A stretch of 64,000 nt of DNA from Chloroflexota bacterium (GCA_016202545.1 JACQON010000013.1:23750-87749), one strand, 5' to 3'. Positions 16,618-25,363 are shown, counted from the first letter of the stretch. Notes: generated from the letters alone by a model not told the origin. Made by a program: numbers and translations.

Positions 16618-17292
16618 TCAGCTATATGTTTTCTTCAATCTGGCTATCTCGATTTCATCGTTCCTCATCGACACTCGCTGCACCAGGAGAAGGCAGTATA
16701 AAGCAGTGAAGGCGATAATGCTGACGATAAGGGTCAGCAGCATGGCAGGGTCTATACCACCCTGGAAGATTATCATCGGCGGATGCATGCCGCGCCACAA
16801 CGTGGTGGACATCCCGATAATGGGCACATCAATGAAGCCCACGATGCCCACCACCGCGGCAAAGGCGGCTCCCCGGGACTCCTCGGCGGCGAAAGCCCGC
16901 ACCATGAAATAGGCAAGGTAGATAAGCCACAACACCAGGGTGGCCGTCAGCCGGGGCTCCCATGTCCACCATACTCCCCACACCGGACGAGCCCAGATAG
17001 AGCCAACGATGAGAGCCAGGCTGGTAAAGAGGACACCCAGCTCGGCCGAAGACAGGGCTATGACGTCCCAGCTCCTGCTCCTGCTCTTCAGATAGAGGAT
17101 GCTGCACACGAATATGACCAGAAAAGCCAGTATGGCCAGCCAGCCCATGGGCACCATGAGGTAAAAGTTCCTCTGTATCACCCCCATTTCCCTCTCGGTG
17201 GGCACGTAGATGAACACCAGGTACAGAGCCGCCATGAACAGGACGAAGGTCAACCCGAGCAGCCCGGTTTTGAGCGCGTGGTTCTTGTCCAT
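16618..17292 (-). CDS. ccmC: Heme exporter/handling protein CcmC
   Basis: A 224-residue integral membrane protein of the heme-handling family. It has six hydrophobic segments and the tryptophan-rich periplasmic motif GVWWTWEPRLTATLVLW (residues about 108-124), with flanking His in MHPP that can ligate heme. CcmC loads heme onto CcmE in System I. The start is ATG 17292 with GAGGTG upstream. It follows ccmB by nine bases and is followed by ccmD after 31 bases. Confidence 0.94.
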   Translation of the reverse strand: MDKNHALKTGLLGLTFVLFMAALYLVFIYVPTEREMGVIQRNFYLMVPMGWLAILAFLVIFVCSILYLKSRSRSWDVIALSSAELGVLFTSLALIVGSIWARPVWGVWWTWEPRLTATLVLWLIYLAYFMVRAFAAEESRGAAFAAVVGIVGFIDVPIIGMSTTLWRGMHPPMIIFQGGIDPAMLLTLIVSIIAFTALYCLLLVQRVSMRNDEIEIARLKKTYS

Positions 17293-17301
17293 GCTTCACC
17301 T

Positions 17302-17973
17302 CTATTCTTCGATGACGAAGGGAAAGACTAAAAATGAGACCGCCAGGAAGATGACGTTAAAAGCGGCTATTATCTGAAGCCAGGAAGACAGGTCGGCCCA
17401 GGCTTTGCCGGAAAGGGCCAGCCCTGAGGACTCGACGGCGCCGATGATTATGGGGACGACAATGGGCAGGAAAAGGATGGGCAGCACCATCTCGCGCGCT
17501 CTGGTATTGACCGCCAGGGCAGAGAACAGGGTGCCCACGGCGACAAAACCCACCGTGGTCAGGATGGTGATGACTATAATCTGGAGTGACAGCACCGGCA
17601 GATTGAAAAGGAAAGCGAATATGGGCAACGCTACGGCCTCGATGACCAGCATGAACAGCAGGCTGGCCAGCATCTTGCCGACATAGATAGCCCCGCGGCT
17701 TACCGGACAGACCATCAACCCCTCCAGGCAACCTTGCTCCTTCTCCGGGATGAAGGCGCGGTTCAGACTCAGCACCCCGGCAAAGGCGAAGGTCACCCAC
17801 AGCAGGCCGGGGGCAATCGCCGTCACCACCTCCTGCCTGGTGCCAAAGGCGAAATTGAAGACCACTATCACCAGAAGGGCAAACACCAGCACTGAAGAGA
17901 CGACCTCCCTGGTGCGCACCTCAGACAGGGCGTCCTTCCAGGTGATGGCTAGAACTTTGCGCCAGAATCCCAT
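17302..17973 (-). CDS. ccmB: Heme ABC exporter permease CcmB
   Basis: The 223-residue membrane subunit of the CcmAB ABC complex, with six hydrophobic segments. Typical features are the N-terminal AITWKDALSEVRTREVVSS, then GVLSLNRAFIPEKEQGCLEGL with the cytosolic coupling region, and a polar-poor C-terminal half. The complex uses ATP to release holo-CcmE from CcmC. The start overlaps the end of ccmA by 25 bases. Confidence 0.93.
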   Translation of the reverse strand: MGFWRKVLAITWKDALSEVRTREVVSSVLVFALLVIVVFNFAFGTRQEVVTAIAPGLLWVTFAFAGVLSLNRAFIPEKEQGCLEGLMVCPVSRGAIYVGKMLASLLFMLVIEAVALPIFAFLFNLPVLSLQIIVITILTTVGFVAVGTLFSALAVNTRAREMVLPILFLPIVVPIIIGAVESSGLALSGKAWADLSSWLQIIAAFNVIFLAVSFLVFPFVIEE

Positions 17974-18716
17974 TCCCCGCCTGCAGCGTAGTCCTGATAA
18001 GCCTGTTTTAGCTCGGCCAGGCTTAAAGCTTGCTTCGCCTTCTGGTAAACAATCTGTCCCTTCGCCAGTATCAGCAGGCGCTCGCCCAGCTCGAAGCCCC
18101 GCTCCAGGTTATGGGTGGTAAGCACAATGCTGGGCTCCGTCCCACCCTCTGCCTCCAGTGCCCGCCACACCATGGGGACGGCTTGCGGGTCCAGTCCGGT
18201 CTCCGGCTCATCCAACAGTATGATGGCCGGCTTGTGCAGCAGGCAGCGAGCAATGGACAGCCTCTGCTGCATGCCGCGCGAGAGAGTGCCCACACGGTCA
18301 TGGAGGCGGGAGGTCATTCCCACCATGGCTACCACATCATGAATCCGCTCCCTGGCTTTGGGCACGTCATACATACGGCTGTAGAACTGGAGGTTCTCAT
18401 AGGCGGTGAGGTTACCGTACAGGTAAGTATGGTGAGTAACTACCCCGATGCGGTATCGCGCCTCCTCGGCATGGCTCTTGAGGTCAAGCCCGCCAATCAT
18501 GACCCTGCCGGATGACGGGTTCAGTATGGTGGACAACACCTTAATCAAGGTGGTCTTCCCCGCCCCGTTAGGGCCGAAGATGACGACACGCTCCCCGCGC
18601 CTTACCTCAAGGTCTACCCCCCGCAAAGCAAAATGGTCGCCAAAGGACCTGATAAGCCCCTGCGTCTGTATCGCCCAGCCCGGGGAAGCATGACTGGATT
18701 CTCCATTATCCGTCAC
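17949..18716 (-). CDS. ccmA: Heme ABC exporter ATPase CcmA
   Basis: A 255-residue ABC ATPase. It has Walker A FGPNGAGKTTL (residues about 47-57), signature LSRGMQQRLSIAR, Walker B IILLDEPETGLDP and switch His in LTTHNLERG. The Q-loop region reads VVTHHTYLY rather than a plain Gln. It energises CcmB. The start ATG overlaps the stop of the upstream carboxypeptidase-regulatory-like gene by four bases. The N-terminal 14 residues (Ser/His-rich) are an extension before the ATPase core. Confidence 0.93.
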   Translation of the reverse strand: MTDNGESSHASPGWAIQTQGLIRSFGDHFALRGVDLEVRRGERVVIFGPNGAGKTTLIKVLSTILNPSSGRVMIGGLDLKSHAEEARYRIGVVTHHTYLYGNLTAYENLQFYSRMYDVPKARERIHDVVAMVGMTSRLHDRVGTLSRGMQQRLSIARCLLHKPAIILLDEPETGLDPQAVPMVWRALEAEGGTEPSIVLTTHNLERGFELGERLLILAKGQIVYQKAKQALSLAELKQAYQDYAAGGEWDSGAKF

Positions 18717-19873
18717 TTCCGGCCTTTTCTTGACCTCCGTACCTGCTCAACCAGTTGCGCCTTTTTCTCCGTCCGCAGTCTCCTGTAGACATCCTCCTGG
18801 ATTTTGCCACCTTCAAAGTCATCGTCTAACTGAGCAAGCTCAACCAGTAGCTCCTGCCTGGCCCGGCCGGGACGGCTGACTGCTCTGGCCGGCTGCGGCC
18901 TTCTCTTCGTCCGGTAGACAAAGGCAAATCCGCCGCCGAGCACTGCCAGCGCCACCACCAGCCACGGTAGAACCGCGCCCTCTTTCGGAGCGTCAGGCAG
19001 GTTGGATAGCCGGATATTTACGGCAGCGCCACGGGCGAGGTCCTTGCCCGATAGGCGGCTAAAAAAAGTGCCTTCGATGTTCACCGGCTCCGCCGCGGTC
19101 ATCTGGTCGCTGACGACGCCGGTGGCATCACCCTGGACTATCACGTCATAAGAGAGCGTGGGGTAACTCATGCTCCGGGAAAGCGAGTATGTCCCTGATT
19201 TATAGCTGACGCGGTAGGAATAAAGCAGCTCTTTCATTCCGGGCACTATCGCCATGGTATCGGCAAAGCCACCGTCGCTGTTGACAACGCAGCACTCCAT
19301 CAGGCTGCCGGAATACTGAAGCTCAGTTGCCCCGCCGGGCAGTGGCAGTTCCATGGTCTTTCTCCTCCCCACGGCGGTAATCTCACCTGTCCCGATATAG
19401 GTCCGGTCGCTCTCATTGGCAATCAGGTAATATTCGATGATTTCAAGGCTGCCCGCCTCAACGTATACCACGGTGTGTGCCTGTGCCACCTTGATAGCGG
19501 CATCGTCGGTGGTAGAATCGTATACCGTCATCTCGGTAGACTTGCTGGTCTCCCCTGCGCCGAAGCTGACTCGCTTGCCAATGTACTCCGCCTCCTGGTA
19601 GGTGAGGTTCACCTCATAGCTATAGGTCGGCCCGGTGGCCAGGCCATCGAAGACGAAGTTGCCCTCGGCATCCGTAGTAGCGGTAGCCGAGCCTGCCTCG
19701 GCATCATTGAGGTAGGTCTTGAGAGTCACCTCCAGGCTGGCGACGCTGCTGCCGCCCTCGGTGCCGTTGATTATGCGGCCTTCAACGGCGCCGTTTTCCG
19801 GCTCAGCCGCCAGAACCGGCACCGATAGTCCCAGGACAAGAAACGCCATTATACAGGCGATACGCTTGGTCAA
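18713..19873 (-). CDS. Exported beta-domain protein with one C-terminal membrane anchor and CcmI-like tail
   Basis: A 386-residue protein of unrecognised function inside the ccm operon. The start is TTG 19873, which overlaps the previous stop (TTGA) and has GAGGAGGAG upstream. Residues 1-22 form a signal peptide (ending VPVLAAEP). Residues about 28-105 resemble a carboxypeptidase-regulatory-like/Ig-like domain (TDAEGNFVFDGLATGPTYSY). A second beta-rich region follows with an adjacent Cys pair (MECCVVN). A membrane segment lies near 312-332 (WLVVALAVLGGGFAFVY). The cytosolic tail LVELAQLDDDFEGGKIQEDV resembles the CcmI/CcmH-type coil found in the neighbouring gene. It probably assists cytochrome maturation. 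Confidence 0.8.
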   Translation of the reverse strand: MTKRIACIMAFLVLGLSVPVLAAEPENGAVEGRIINGTEGGSSVASLEVTLKTYLNDAEAGSATATTDAEGNFVFDGLATGPTYSYEVNLTYQEAEYIGKRVSFGAGETSKSTEMTVYDSTTDDAAIKVAQAHTVVYVEAGSLEIIEYYLIANESDRTYIGTGEITAVGRRKTMELPLPGGATELQYSGSLMECCVVNSDGGFADTMAIVPGMKELLYSYRVSYKSGTYSLSRSMSYPTLSYDVIVQGDATGVVSDQMTAAEPVNIEGTFFSRLSGKDLARGAAVNIRLSNLPDAPKEGAVLPWLVVALAVLGGGFAFVYRTKRRPQPARAVSRPGRARQELLVELAQLDDDFEGGKIQEDVYRRLRTEKKAQLVEQVRRSRKGRK

Positions 19874-20412
19874 CTGGACTCCTCCTCTTTGAGACGCGCT
19901 CCGCAGTAAGCGCAGAAACGGTCGCTCTCCCGACGCTTCTCCCCGCATTGAGGACAAAATCGCTCTTTGCCCTCCTTGCCCCGGCGCAACTCTTGAATAC
20001 TCTTCTCTATCTCATCCTCGACAACGGCGCTCCTGGCCGGCCCCTCCGTGCCTTTCAGGGCAGGAATGGCCTTGCTCAGGCGCAGCTTTCGGATGCTCTT
20101 TTCTATATCATCTTCTACTTCGGCGCTATCGGCACTTTTGGCCAGGCTATCCATCTCTTTGAGGACGGAGATGGCCTTTTTCTTGTACCTTGTCTCCAGG
20201 TCCTGGTAGTCCTCCGTGGTCAGGATTCCCGACTGGAAATCGAACTCCAACTCCTTGAGCATGGAGTAGGCGGTGTGCCGCTTTGACTGCAGCTCACGCG
20301 TTCTGTCATCCTCCGCTGATTCCAGTGCCACCGCCGGCTTTCTCTTGAAGAAGGGATAGATGACAAAGGCAAAGGCCAGCGCCGCCAGCAGCAGGGCGAC
20401 AAAGACCGTCAT
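19870..20412 (-). CDS. CcmI-like membrane-anchored protein with C-terminal zinc ribbon
   Basis: A 180-residue protein. The N-terminal helix (residues 3-22) is the only membrane segment and fits the CcmI N-terminus (YPFFKRK). The coil LKELEFDFQSGILTTEDYQD matches the CcmI signature, in which an acidic helix is followed by G-x-L/I and a Tyr. A charged helical linker follows, with the near-repeated segment VEDDIEKSI / VEDEIEKSI, then a double CxxC zinc ribbon (CPQCG...CAYCG). CcmI normally presents apocytochrome to CcmH; here the periplasmic TPR part is replaced by a ribbon. It overlaps ccmH by four bases. Confidence 0.82.
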   Translation of the reverse strand: MTVFVALLLAALAFAFVIYPFFKRKPAVALESAEDDRTRELQSKRHTAYSMLKELEFDFQSGILTTEDYQDLETRYKKKAISVLKEMDSLAKSADSAEVEDDIEKSIRKLRLSKAIPALKGTEGPARSAVVEDEIEKSIQELRRGKEGKERFCPQCGEKRRESDRFCAYCGARLKEEESS

Positions 20413-20906
20413 CTGAATCCCTCCTCGGCGAACTCTTTCAGTTCCTTTTCCAGCAGGCGCTGGTATTCCTCGTCCCCTTCCCCGCTGTCAACCGCCACGG
20501 TCGTCTCCAGCTCCCTGCCCCGGGCAACCCATTTCTTAAGGACGAGGTAGATTATGGCTCCTCCCGCCAGTATGGCGGCGAAGGGCGCAATCCAGGCAGT
20601 CAGGTTGAAGCCCTGCTTGGGCGGAGAGGCCAATACCTGCTCCCCGTATTGGGCCACGAAGAACTGGATAATCTGCTCCGCCGAATCTCCCCGGTCCAGC
20701 CTCTGCGCAATCACGGTGGTCATGGTATCCCGCACCATGCATTCGCCATGGACGCAGTTGCTCAGCAACGAGTTACACCCGCACTGACAGATAAGCTGCT
20801 TGGCTATTTCATCAACTGTGGCGGCATAGGCCACTGCTCCCGTAGCCAGCACCAAAATGACGCTCACAACCAGGACGACCAAAAGCTTGCTCAGCCTTGC
20901 CTTCAT
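20409..20906 (-). CDS. ccmH: Cytochrome c maturation protein CcmH, CxCxC variant
   Basis: A 165-residue thioredoxin-partner protein. Signal/anchor residues 5-28 are followed by an exported domain with cysteines C40, C42, C44, C51 and C56 in LICQCGCNSLLSNCVHGEC. Canonical CcmH has LRCxxCQ; here the positions read CxCxC with two extra cysteines. The conserved downstream segment IAQRLDRGDSAEQIIQFFVAQYG and a C-terminal membrane helix (about 104-126) are present. In System I this protein keeps apocytochrome CxxCH motifs reduced for ligation. It overlaps ccmF by four bases. Confidence 0.88.
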   Translation of the reverse strand: MKARLSKLLVVLVVSVILVLATGAVAYAATVDEIAKQLICQCGCNSLLSNCVHGECMVRDTMTTVIAQRLDRGDSAEQIIQFFVAQYGEQVLASPPKQGFNLTAWIAPFAAILAGGAIIYLVLKKWVARGRELETTVAVDSGEGDEEYQRLLEKELKEFAEEGFR

Positions 20907-22879
20907 CTTCCCTCACCCCCTTGTGTTTTTGGAGCCACCGGCTTCCGCCGCTCCGGCCAGAAGGCGAGCAGCCCCCCTATGACCAGGACTATACCCCCAA
21001 GCCACATCCAGTTGACCAGCGGATTGACCAGCACCTTAAAGGCGGTGGTGCCGTCTGCATCCCAGCCAACCAGGATGACGTATAAGTCTTCGACAAGAGT
21101 GGAGCGAATGGCGACCTCGGTCACCGGCTGGTCAAAGTTGCGGTGAAAGTATTTTTCCGGGGCCAACCTGCCCAGGGGCTCGCCTGAGTTAGATACGGAC
21201 AGGGTGGCGGTCACCACTTGCCGGCTCTGCGTTTCGTAGTTGTCCATGCCCTCATAGGTGAGAATGTAGTTGTTGATGGTCATGGTCTCACCGGGCTTCA
21301 GCGAAGCCTCCTTCTCCACATTATAGACCGAGGAGGCGACCACACCGATGGCGAACAGGATGATGCCAATATGGACGATATAGCCGCCGTAGCGCGGTCT
21401 GTTGCTGGTAATCAGTCCCCAGAAGGCCTTGAAATAGTTCTCTGCCCTCATCCGGTGGCGGGCACTGGTGCCGCGGAACCACTCATAAAAGATGGTAGCC
21501 AGGACAAAGCCGCATATGGGAAACGCAGCCAGGGCATACCACTCCCTTATCCCCACGGCAAAGAGGACCACGGCCAGGGCCAGTGCCCCTACCAGCGGCC
21601 AGAGAAAGTTGCGCACCAGGTTGGTGGCTGATGTCCGCCGCCAGCCGATAAGAGTGCAAATCCCGGCCAGGAGAATGAGCGCCAGGAAGATAGGGCTGTT
21701 CACCTGGTTGAAAAAGGGCGGCCCCACGCTTATTTTGACACCGCGGACCGCTTCAGAGAGCACCGGGAAGAAAGTCCCCACCAGGATGGCGAAGGTGGCG
21801 CCGACCAGAAGCAGGTTGTTGAGCAGGAAGGTGCTTTCCCTGGAGAGAAGGGACTCCATCTCTGTCTCTCCTCTTAGCTCTTCACTGCGGTAATAGAGCA
21901 AGCCCAGCGAGCTGAACAGGACGGCGCCGATAAAGCTCAGGAACAGGGTGCCCAGCAGCGGCGACTCGGCGAAGGTGTGCACCGAAGACAGCACGCCGCT
22001 CCGGGTGAGGAAAGTGCCCAGTATCGCCAGTGTGAAAGTAAGAATTATCAGCACCATATTCCAGACTTTGAGCATCCCCCGCCTTCGCTGCATCATGATG
22101 GAGTGAAGGAAGGCGGTGGCCACCAGCCAGGGCATAAAGCTGGCGTTTTCCACCGGGTCCCAGGCCCAGTAGCCCCCCCAGCCCAGCTCCACGTAGGCCC
22201 ACCAGGCGCCGAAGAGGTTGCCCAGCGCCAGAGACAGCCACGCCAGCAGCGTCCATCTGCGTACGGCTACTATCCATTCATCGCCGAGCCTCCTGGTCCA
22301 CAGGGCGGCTATGGCGAAAGCGAAGGGGACGGTGAAGCCAACATAGCCTGCCAGCAAAAAGGGCGGATGGAAGAACATCCCCGGGTTCTCCAGCAGTGGG
22401 TTGAGGCCCCTGCCCTCGGCGGGGACAAAAGACAGCAACTGGAAGGGGTTAGCCACGAACAGCAGCAGGAACAGGAAGAAGGCCTGGGTAGCCATAACCA
22501 CGCTGGCGGCGTAGGGCACCAACTCCTTGCCGATGTCCCGCCTGTGAAGCACAATTACCGCGGCGACAATAGAGAGAATCCAGGCCCAGAACAGCAACGA
22601 GCCGTCGTTACCCGCCCACAGCGCGCTGAGGAGATAGTTTAAGGGCATGTCGCTGCTGGTGTATGTCGCTACGTACTCTACCTGGAAATTATGCGTGACT
22701 ATGGCGTAAACCAGGGCGATTACCGATATGGAAACCAGGCCGCAAACGGCAACAAGGCTGTTTCGAGCGCTCTCAACCAGCGCTGAACGCCCGCGCCTCA
22801 CCCCGATGGGAAAGGCAACAACCGAATAAACGGCAGCTATCAGTGCCAGGAACAGAGCGGCGTAGCCTATTTCTACCAT
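20903..22879 (-). CDS. ccmF: Cytochrome c heme lyase CcmF
   Basis: A 658-residue integral membrane protein that joins heme to apocytochrome. It carries the heme-handling WWD motif WGGYWAWDPVENASFMPWL (residues about 225-243), FFHPPFLLAGYVG before it, and the late conserved region with PRYGGYIVHIG and HRNF. About fourteen hydrophobic segments are visible, and a large exported domain occupies roughly residues 520-625. The length is normal for CcmF. It is the second gene of the ccm operon, 31 bases after ccmE. Confidence 0.95.
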   Translation of the reverse strand: MVEIGYAALFLALIAAVYSVVAFPIGVRRGRSALVESARNSLVAVCGLVSISVIALVYAIVTHNFQVEYVATYTSSDMPLNYLLSALWAGNDGSLLFWAWILSIVAAVIVLHRRDIGKELVPYAASVVMATQAFFLFLLLFVANPFQLLSFVPAEGRGLNPLLENPGMFFHPPFLLAGYVGFTVPFAFAIAALWTRRLGDEWIVAVRRWTLLAWLSLALGNLFGAWWAYVELGWGGYWAWDPVENASFMPWLVATAFLHSIMMQRRRGMLKVWNMVLIILTFTLAILGTFLTRSGVLSSVHTFAESPLLGTLFLSFIGAVLFSSLGLLYYRSEELRGETEMESLLSRESTFLLNNLLLVGATFAILVGTFFPVLSEAVRGVKISVGPPFFNQVNSPIFLALILLAGICTLIGWRRTSATNLVRNFLWPLVGALALAVVLFAVGIREWYALAAFPICGFVLATIFYEWFRGTSARHRMRAENYFKAFWGLITSNRPRYGGYIVHIGIILFAIGVVASSVYNVEKEASLKPGETMTINNYILTYEGMDNYETQSRQVVTATLSVSNSGEPLGRLAPEKYFHRNFDQPVTEVAIRSTLVEDLYVILVGWDADGTTAFKVLVNPLVNWMWLGGIVLVIGGLLAFWPERRKPVAPKTQGGEGR

Positions 22880-22910
22880 AAACTAGTTTAAACTACTTTC
22901 CCGGACGGCC

Positions 22911-23306
22911 TCATTCCGCAGGCTCATATCTGGACGGGCATTTGGCCAGGACGGTGCTGGCATAGAAAATCCCTGATGAGTCGAGATAGCCCTCGGCGAC
23001 AACCTCGCTGTCTTCCTTGAAGGTATCAGGGACGACTCCCCGGTAAACCACGGGAAATCCCTGCCCGCTATCGGCATCAATCACGCTGAAGCGGAGTAAA
23101 GTACCCTGCTCTTCCCGCTCCACCGAGCCGGGCGCGACCTTGCCGTTCACCCGTATGTTCTCCCCGTAGACTGAGCTTCCCAGCGCCGATAGCTCACTGA
23201 CGGTATAATAGTAAGTCGCCGCACCCGTGAAGCCATTATAGAGCAGGAAACCCAGGGCAAGAGCCACTACCAGCCCGCCAATCAAGAACTGCTTCCTCTT
23301 CAGCAC
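22911..23306 (-). CDS. ccmE: Heme chaperone CcmE, Cys-type (CxxxY)
   Basis: A 131-residue heme carrier. It has an N-terminal membrane anchor (residues 7-23), then the OB-fold domain with the family motif GENIRVNGKVAPGSV and the acidic-strand region RFSVIDADSG. The heme-attachment motif is normally HxxxY; here it reads C123-P-S-R-Y127 (Cys codon at 22940-22938). Such Cys-type CcmE proteins are known from archaea and some anaerobic bacteria. It probably starts at GTG 23306 after GGGGGTGAAG. It opens the ccm operon immediately after the multiheme cytochrome genes. Confidence 0.93.
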   Translation of the reverse strand: MLKRKQFLIGGLVVALALGFLLYNGFTGAATYYYTVSELSALGSSVYGENIRVNGKVAPGSVEREEQGTLLRFSVIDADSGQGFPVVYRGVVPDTFKEDSEVVAEGYLDSSGIFYASTVLAKCPSRYEPAE

Positions 23307-23383
23307 CCTTCACCCCCGGCCGGAACTTGTATCACACATCACCTAGCAAAGGCTACCTCGCGCCGCTGCTGAACTCCATATCA

Positions 23384-23701
23384 TCAAGCTGTCTTATGAC
23401 AGGCCTGGCACATTTCACTGGTGCGGCCAGCATGGTCAGCCGGGTACGGCTTAATTCCGCTTGCCCCATGGCACAGAAGACAATCAGCACGCCCCTCCAG
23501 AGTATGAGGTATTATCGGCGGCGCCCCCGGCGTTGGAGTGACCGTGGCAGTTGGTGTAGGCGTCGGCGTGGGAGTTGATGTAGGCGTTGGTGTTGGCGTT
23601 GGTGTGGGAGCCGGGGTCGGTGACGGAGCGGCGCAGGCCGCCGCCAGTGGCACCAGAACCAGCAGTGTCGCTACCATCAATAGTACCACTTTAGTCTTCA
23701 T
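23384..23701 (-). CDS. Small diheme c-type cytochrome lipoprotein
   Basis: A 105-residue exported cytochrome. The start ATG 23701 (MKTKVVLLMV) is preceded by AGGAGGTGAGCAC; an upstream start at 23743 is not needed. The lipoprotein signal ends LAAACA (Cys near residue 23). A long Pro/Thr tether of about 40 residues follows (PTPAPTPTPTPTPTSTP...). The C-terminal domain has two heme motifs, CLLCH and CQACH, with HTLEGRADC before the first and YPADHAGR between, the His supplying likely axial ligands. It probably sits on the outer face of the membrane as an electron shuttle. It lies between the cytochrome cluster and ccmE. Confidence 0.88.
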   Translation of the reverse strand: MKTKVVLLMVATLLVLVPLAAACAAPSPTPAPTPTPTPTPTSTPTPTPTPTATVTPTPGAPPIIPHTLEGRADCLLCHGASGIKPYPADHAGRTSEMCQACHKTA

Positions 23702-23813
23702 GTGCTCACCTCCTAAGCTATTATAGTTAAAGTTGCTGCCCATTCCTTAGAGCGGACCTAGGAGATGCTTAGCCCTTCATTATAATAGCGCATCAGCCCG
23801 CCCGTTGGCAACG

Positions 23814-23947
23814 AAGAAGCTGGGAATACTCCCAGCTTCTTTACCCGAACATCAAGCACCGCTCGACTTCGATTTTCGGCATCTCCTTTACCGGGGCGGC
23901 CGTTTCCGGCCGCCCCCCAGCCTGGCGGGATTCTAAGCCCGCCAGGC
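23814..23947 (-). terminator. Three tandem hairpins after the pentaheme gene
   Basis: Going leftward from the stop at 23964 there are a 10-bp stem GCCTGGCGGG/CCCGCCAGGC (23920-23947), a 10-bp stem GGGGCGGCCG/CGGCCGCCCC (23893-23916), and a 12-bp stem at 23814-23841 (AAGAAGCTGGGA with its complement, loop ATAC). T runs are short on the minus strand. They probably limit read-through into the diheme and ccm genes. Confidence 0.55.
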
Positions 23948-23963
23948 AAAATGACCTGTTGGA

Positions 23964-25268
23964 CTATTTTAAGGCATTGATAGAGGCATCCAGCACGCTC
24001 CAGATGAAGTTGGGATTATGAACGCCCTCGCTGCCGTCGCCGTGAATCAGGAAGTAGTTCCATCCCACCTTTACCAGCGGGTCACCAAGGGCAATCACCT
24101 TGTTGGTCCCATCGGTAGTGATATCAGCCAGTTGCACCTCTGCCTTGCTCATGGAGACGGAGTGAGCGGCCTCACCCGCCGGGCTATAGGTGAAGGTCAC
24201 CGGGGACTTGAACTTGATGAGGAATCCCTGCTGTCCGTGAGGTTCTGTAGGCTCAATGGAAGCGATGTCGGACTTGGTCACGGTGACGTTGGCGCTCTTC
24301 ACATCATACTCCTTGCCCTGGTACTGGTGTGGCGTGTAGTCGTTGAGCTGGAATTGGTCGCCCAGCTTGCTAAGTAAGTAGCCAGCCATCTTCTCCCCCA
24401 GCTCGTGGAGCTTGGCCTCCGTGCTTTCCTGAAGCGAGCCGCCGGTGAAGACGCCGTGGCAACTGGAGCATATCTCCAGGCTGGCTTCAAAGGTATGGTT
24501 AGGACCGCCAAGCTGTTGGCCGCCCTCTGCCGGTGGCAGCGTCAACTCCACATGGCAGGTTACGCAGCTATCCCCGATGAAAGAGTGCGGAGAACGGGCG
24601 CCTACGCTGACAAAGTAGGCATTCTCACCCATGAGCACATCGCCCTGGGCCGCCGTGTGCGGCGCTGAGTAGCTGGCAGGGGTGCCCGTGGAATCGTTGC
24701 GGGCGCCGTTCCTGGTGTTGTGACAGGTGATGCACAGCGCCCCGCGGCCGACGCCTACCGCCTTGAACCCGGCGGGTAGCATGGCTGTATCACCCTTGAT
24801 GGCTGCGCTTGCGGTATCATGACAGGTTGCGCAATTTTGAGGCTGCACTTTATCCACGGTAAGGCCAAGCGCTTTCAGTTCGTCAACAGTGGCATTGCCC
24901 TTGGCCCCCTGGATTTGCTTGGTGAGGTCGCCCTGCTTTAGCCAGGCCAGGAAGCCCTGCCCGGAGTGGCAGCGCCCACAGTGAGCGGCGGTAGCGCCGC
25001 GGTTCTCCACGGTGGCTTCCAGTACTGCCAGGTCAATATTGGCATGCCCGCTCTCTTTCCACTGACTGTTTATCTGGTCCACGGTTGGCTTTGCTGGAAC
25101 CGGTGGCTGAAGAGGCTTGCCCTCAGGTCCGGGAGGCCCCTGCAGGCCGGGAGCACCAGCCGGACCTACTTGACCTTGCGGACCCTGGCAGGCCGTCATA
25201 AATCCCACCAGGAATAGCGCTCCTACCACCGCAGGCACTAAATACCACCTCAAGCTTCTCTTTGGCAT
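23964..25268 (-). CDS. Pentaheme c-type cytochrome lipoprotein with collagen-like stretch
   Basis: A 434-residue exported cytochrome. The lipobox GFMTAC gives lipidated Cys27. Residues 29-50 form seven Gly-X-Y triplets (GPQGQVGPAGAPGLQGPPG...), a collagen-like tether. Five CxxCH heme motifs follow: CGRCH, CATCH, CITCH, CVTCH and CSSCH, all within residues about 95-275. The last 150 residues lack heme motifs and look beta-rich. A Shine-Dalgarno AAGGAGGGCG precedes ATG 25268. It is probably the outermost member of the multiheme electron chain; its acceptor or donor is unknown. Confidence 0.88.
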   Translation of the reverse strand: MPKRSLRWYLVPAVVGALFLVGFMTACQGPQGQVGPAGAPGLQGPPGPEGKPLQPPVPAKPTVDQINSQWKESGHANIDLAVLEATVENRGATAAHCGRCHSGQGFLAWLKQGDLTKQIQGAKGNATVDELKALGLTVDKVQPQNCATCHDTASAAIKGDTAMLPAGFKAVGVGRGALCITCHNTRNGARNDSTGTPASYSAPHTAAQGDVLMGENAYFVSVGARSPHSFIGDSCVTCHVELTLPPAEGGQQLGGPNHTFEASLEICSSCHGVFTGGSLQESTEAKLHELGEKMAGYLLSKLGDQFQLNDYTPHQYQGKEYDVKSANVTVTKSDIASIEPTEPHGQQGFLIKFKSPVTFTYSPAGEAAHSVSMSKAEVQLADITTDGTNKVIALGDPLVKVGWNYFLIHGDGSEGVHNPNFIWSVLDASINALK

Positions 25269-25363
25269 ATCGCCCTCCTTTCTACAAAGACCAGCTCAAC
25301 GTAGCGGGCGCAAAACCATGCTCCGCCCGTGACACGAATCATAGTTTCTAAATAGGTCGCATA

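Noticed and set aside
23540..23640. Short tandem repeats resembling a CRISPR or minisatellite
   Set aside because: They encode the Pro/Thr tether of the diheme lipoprotein. There are no spacers of regular length.
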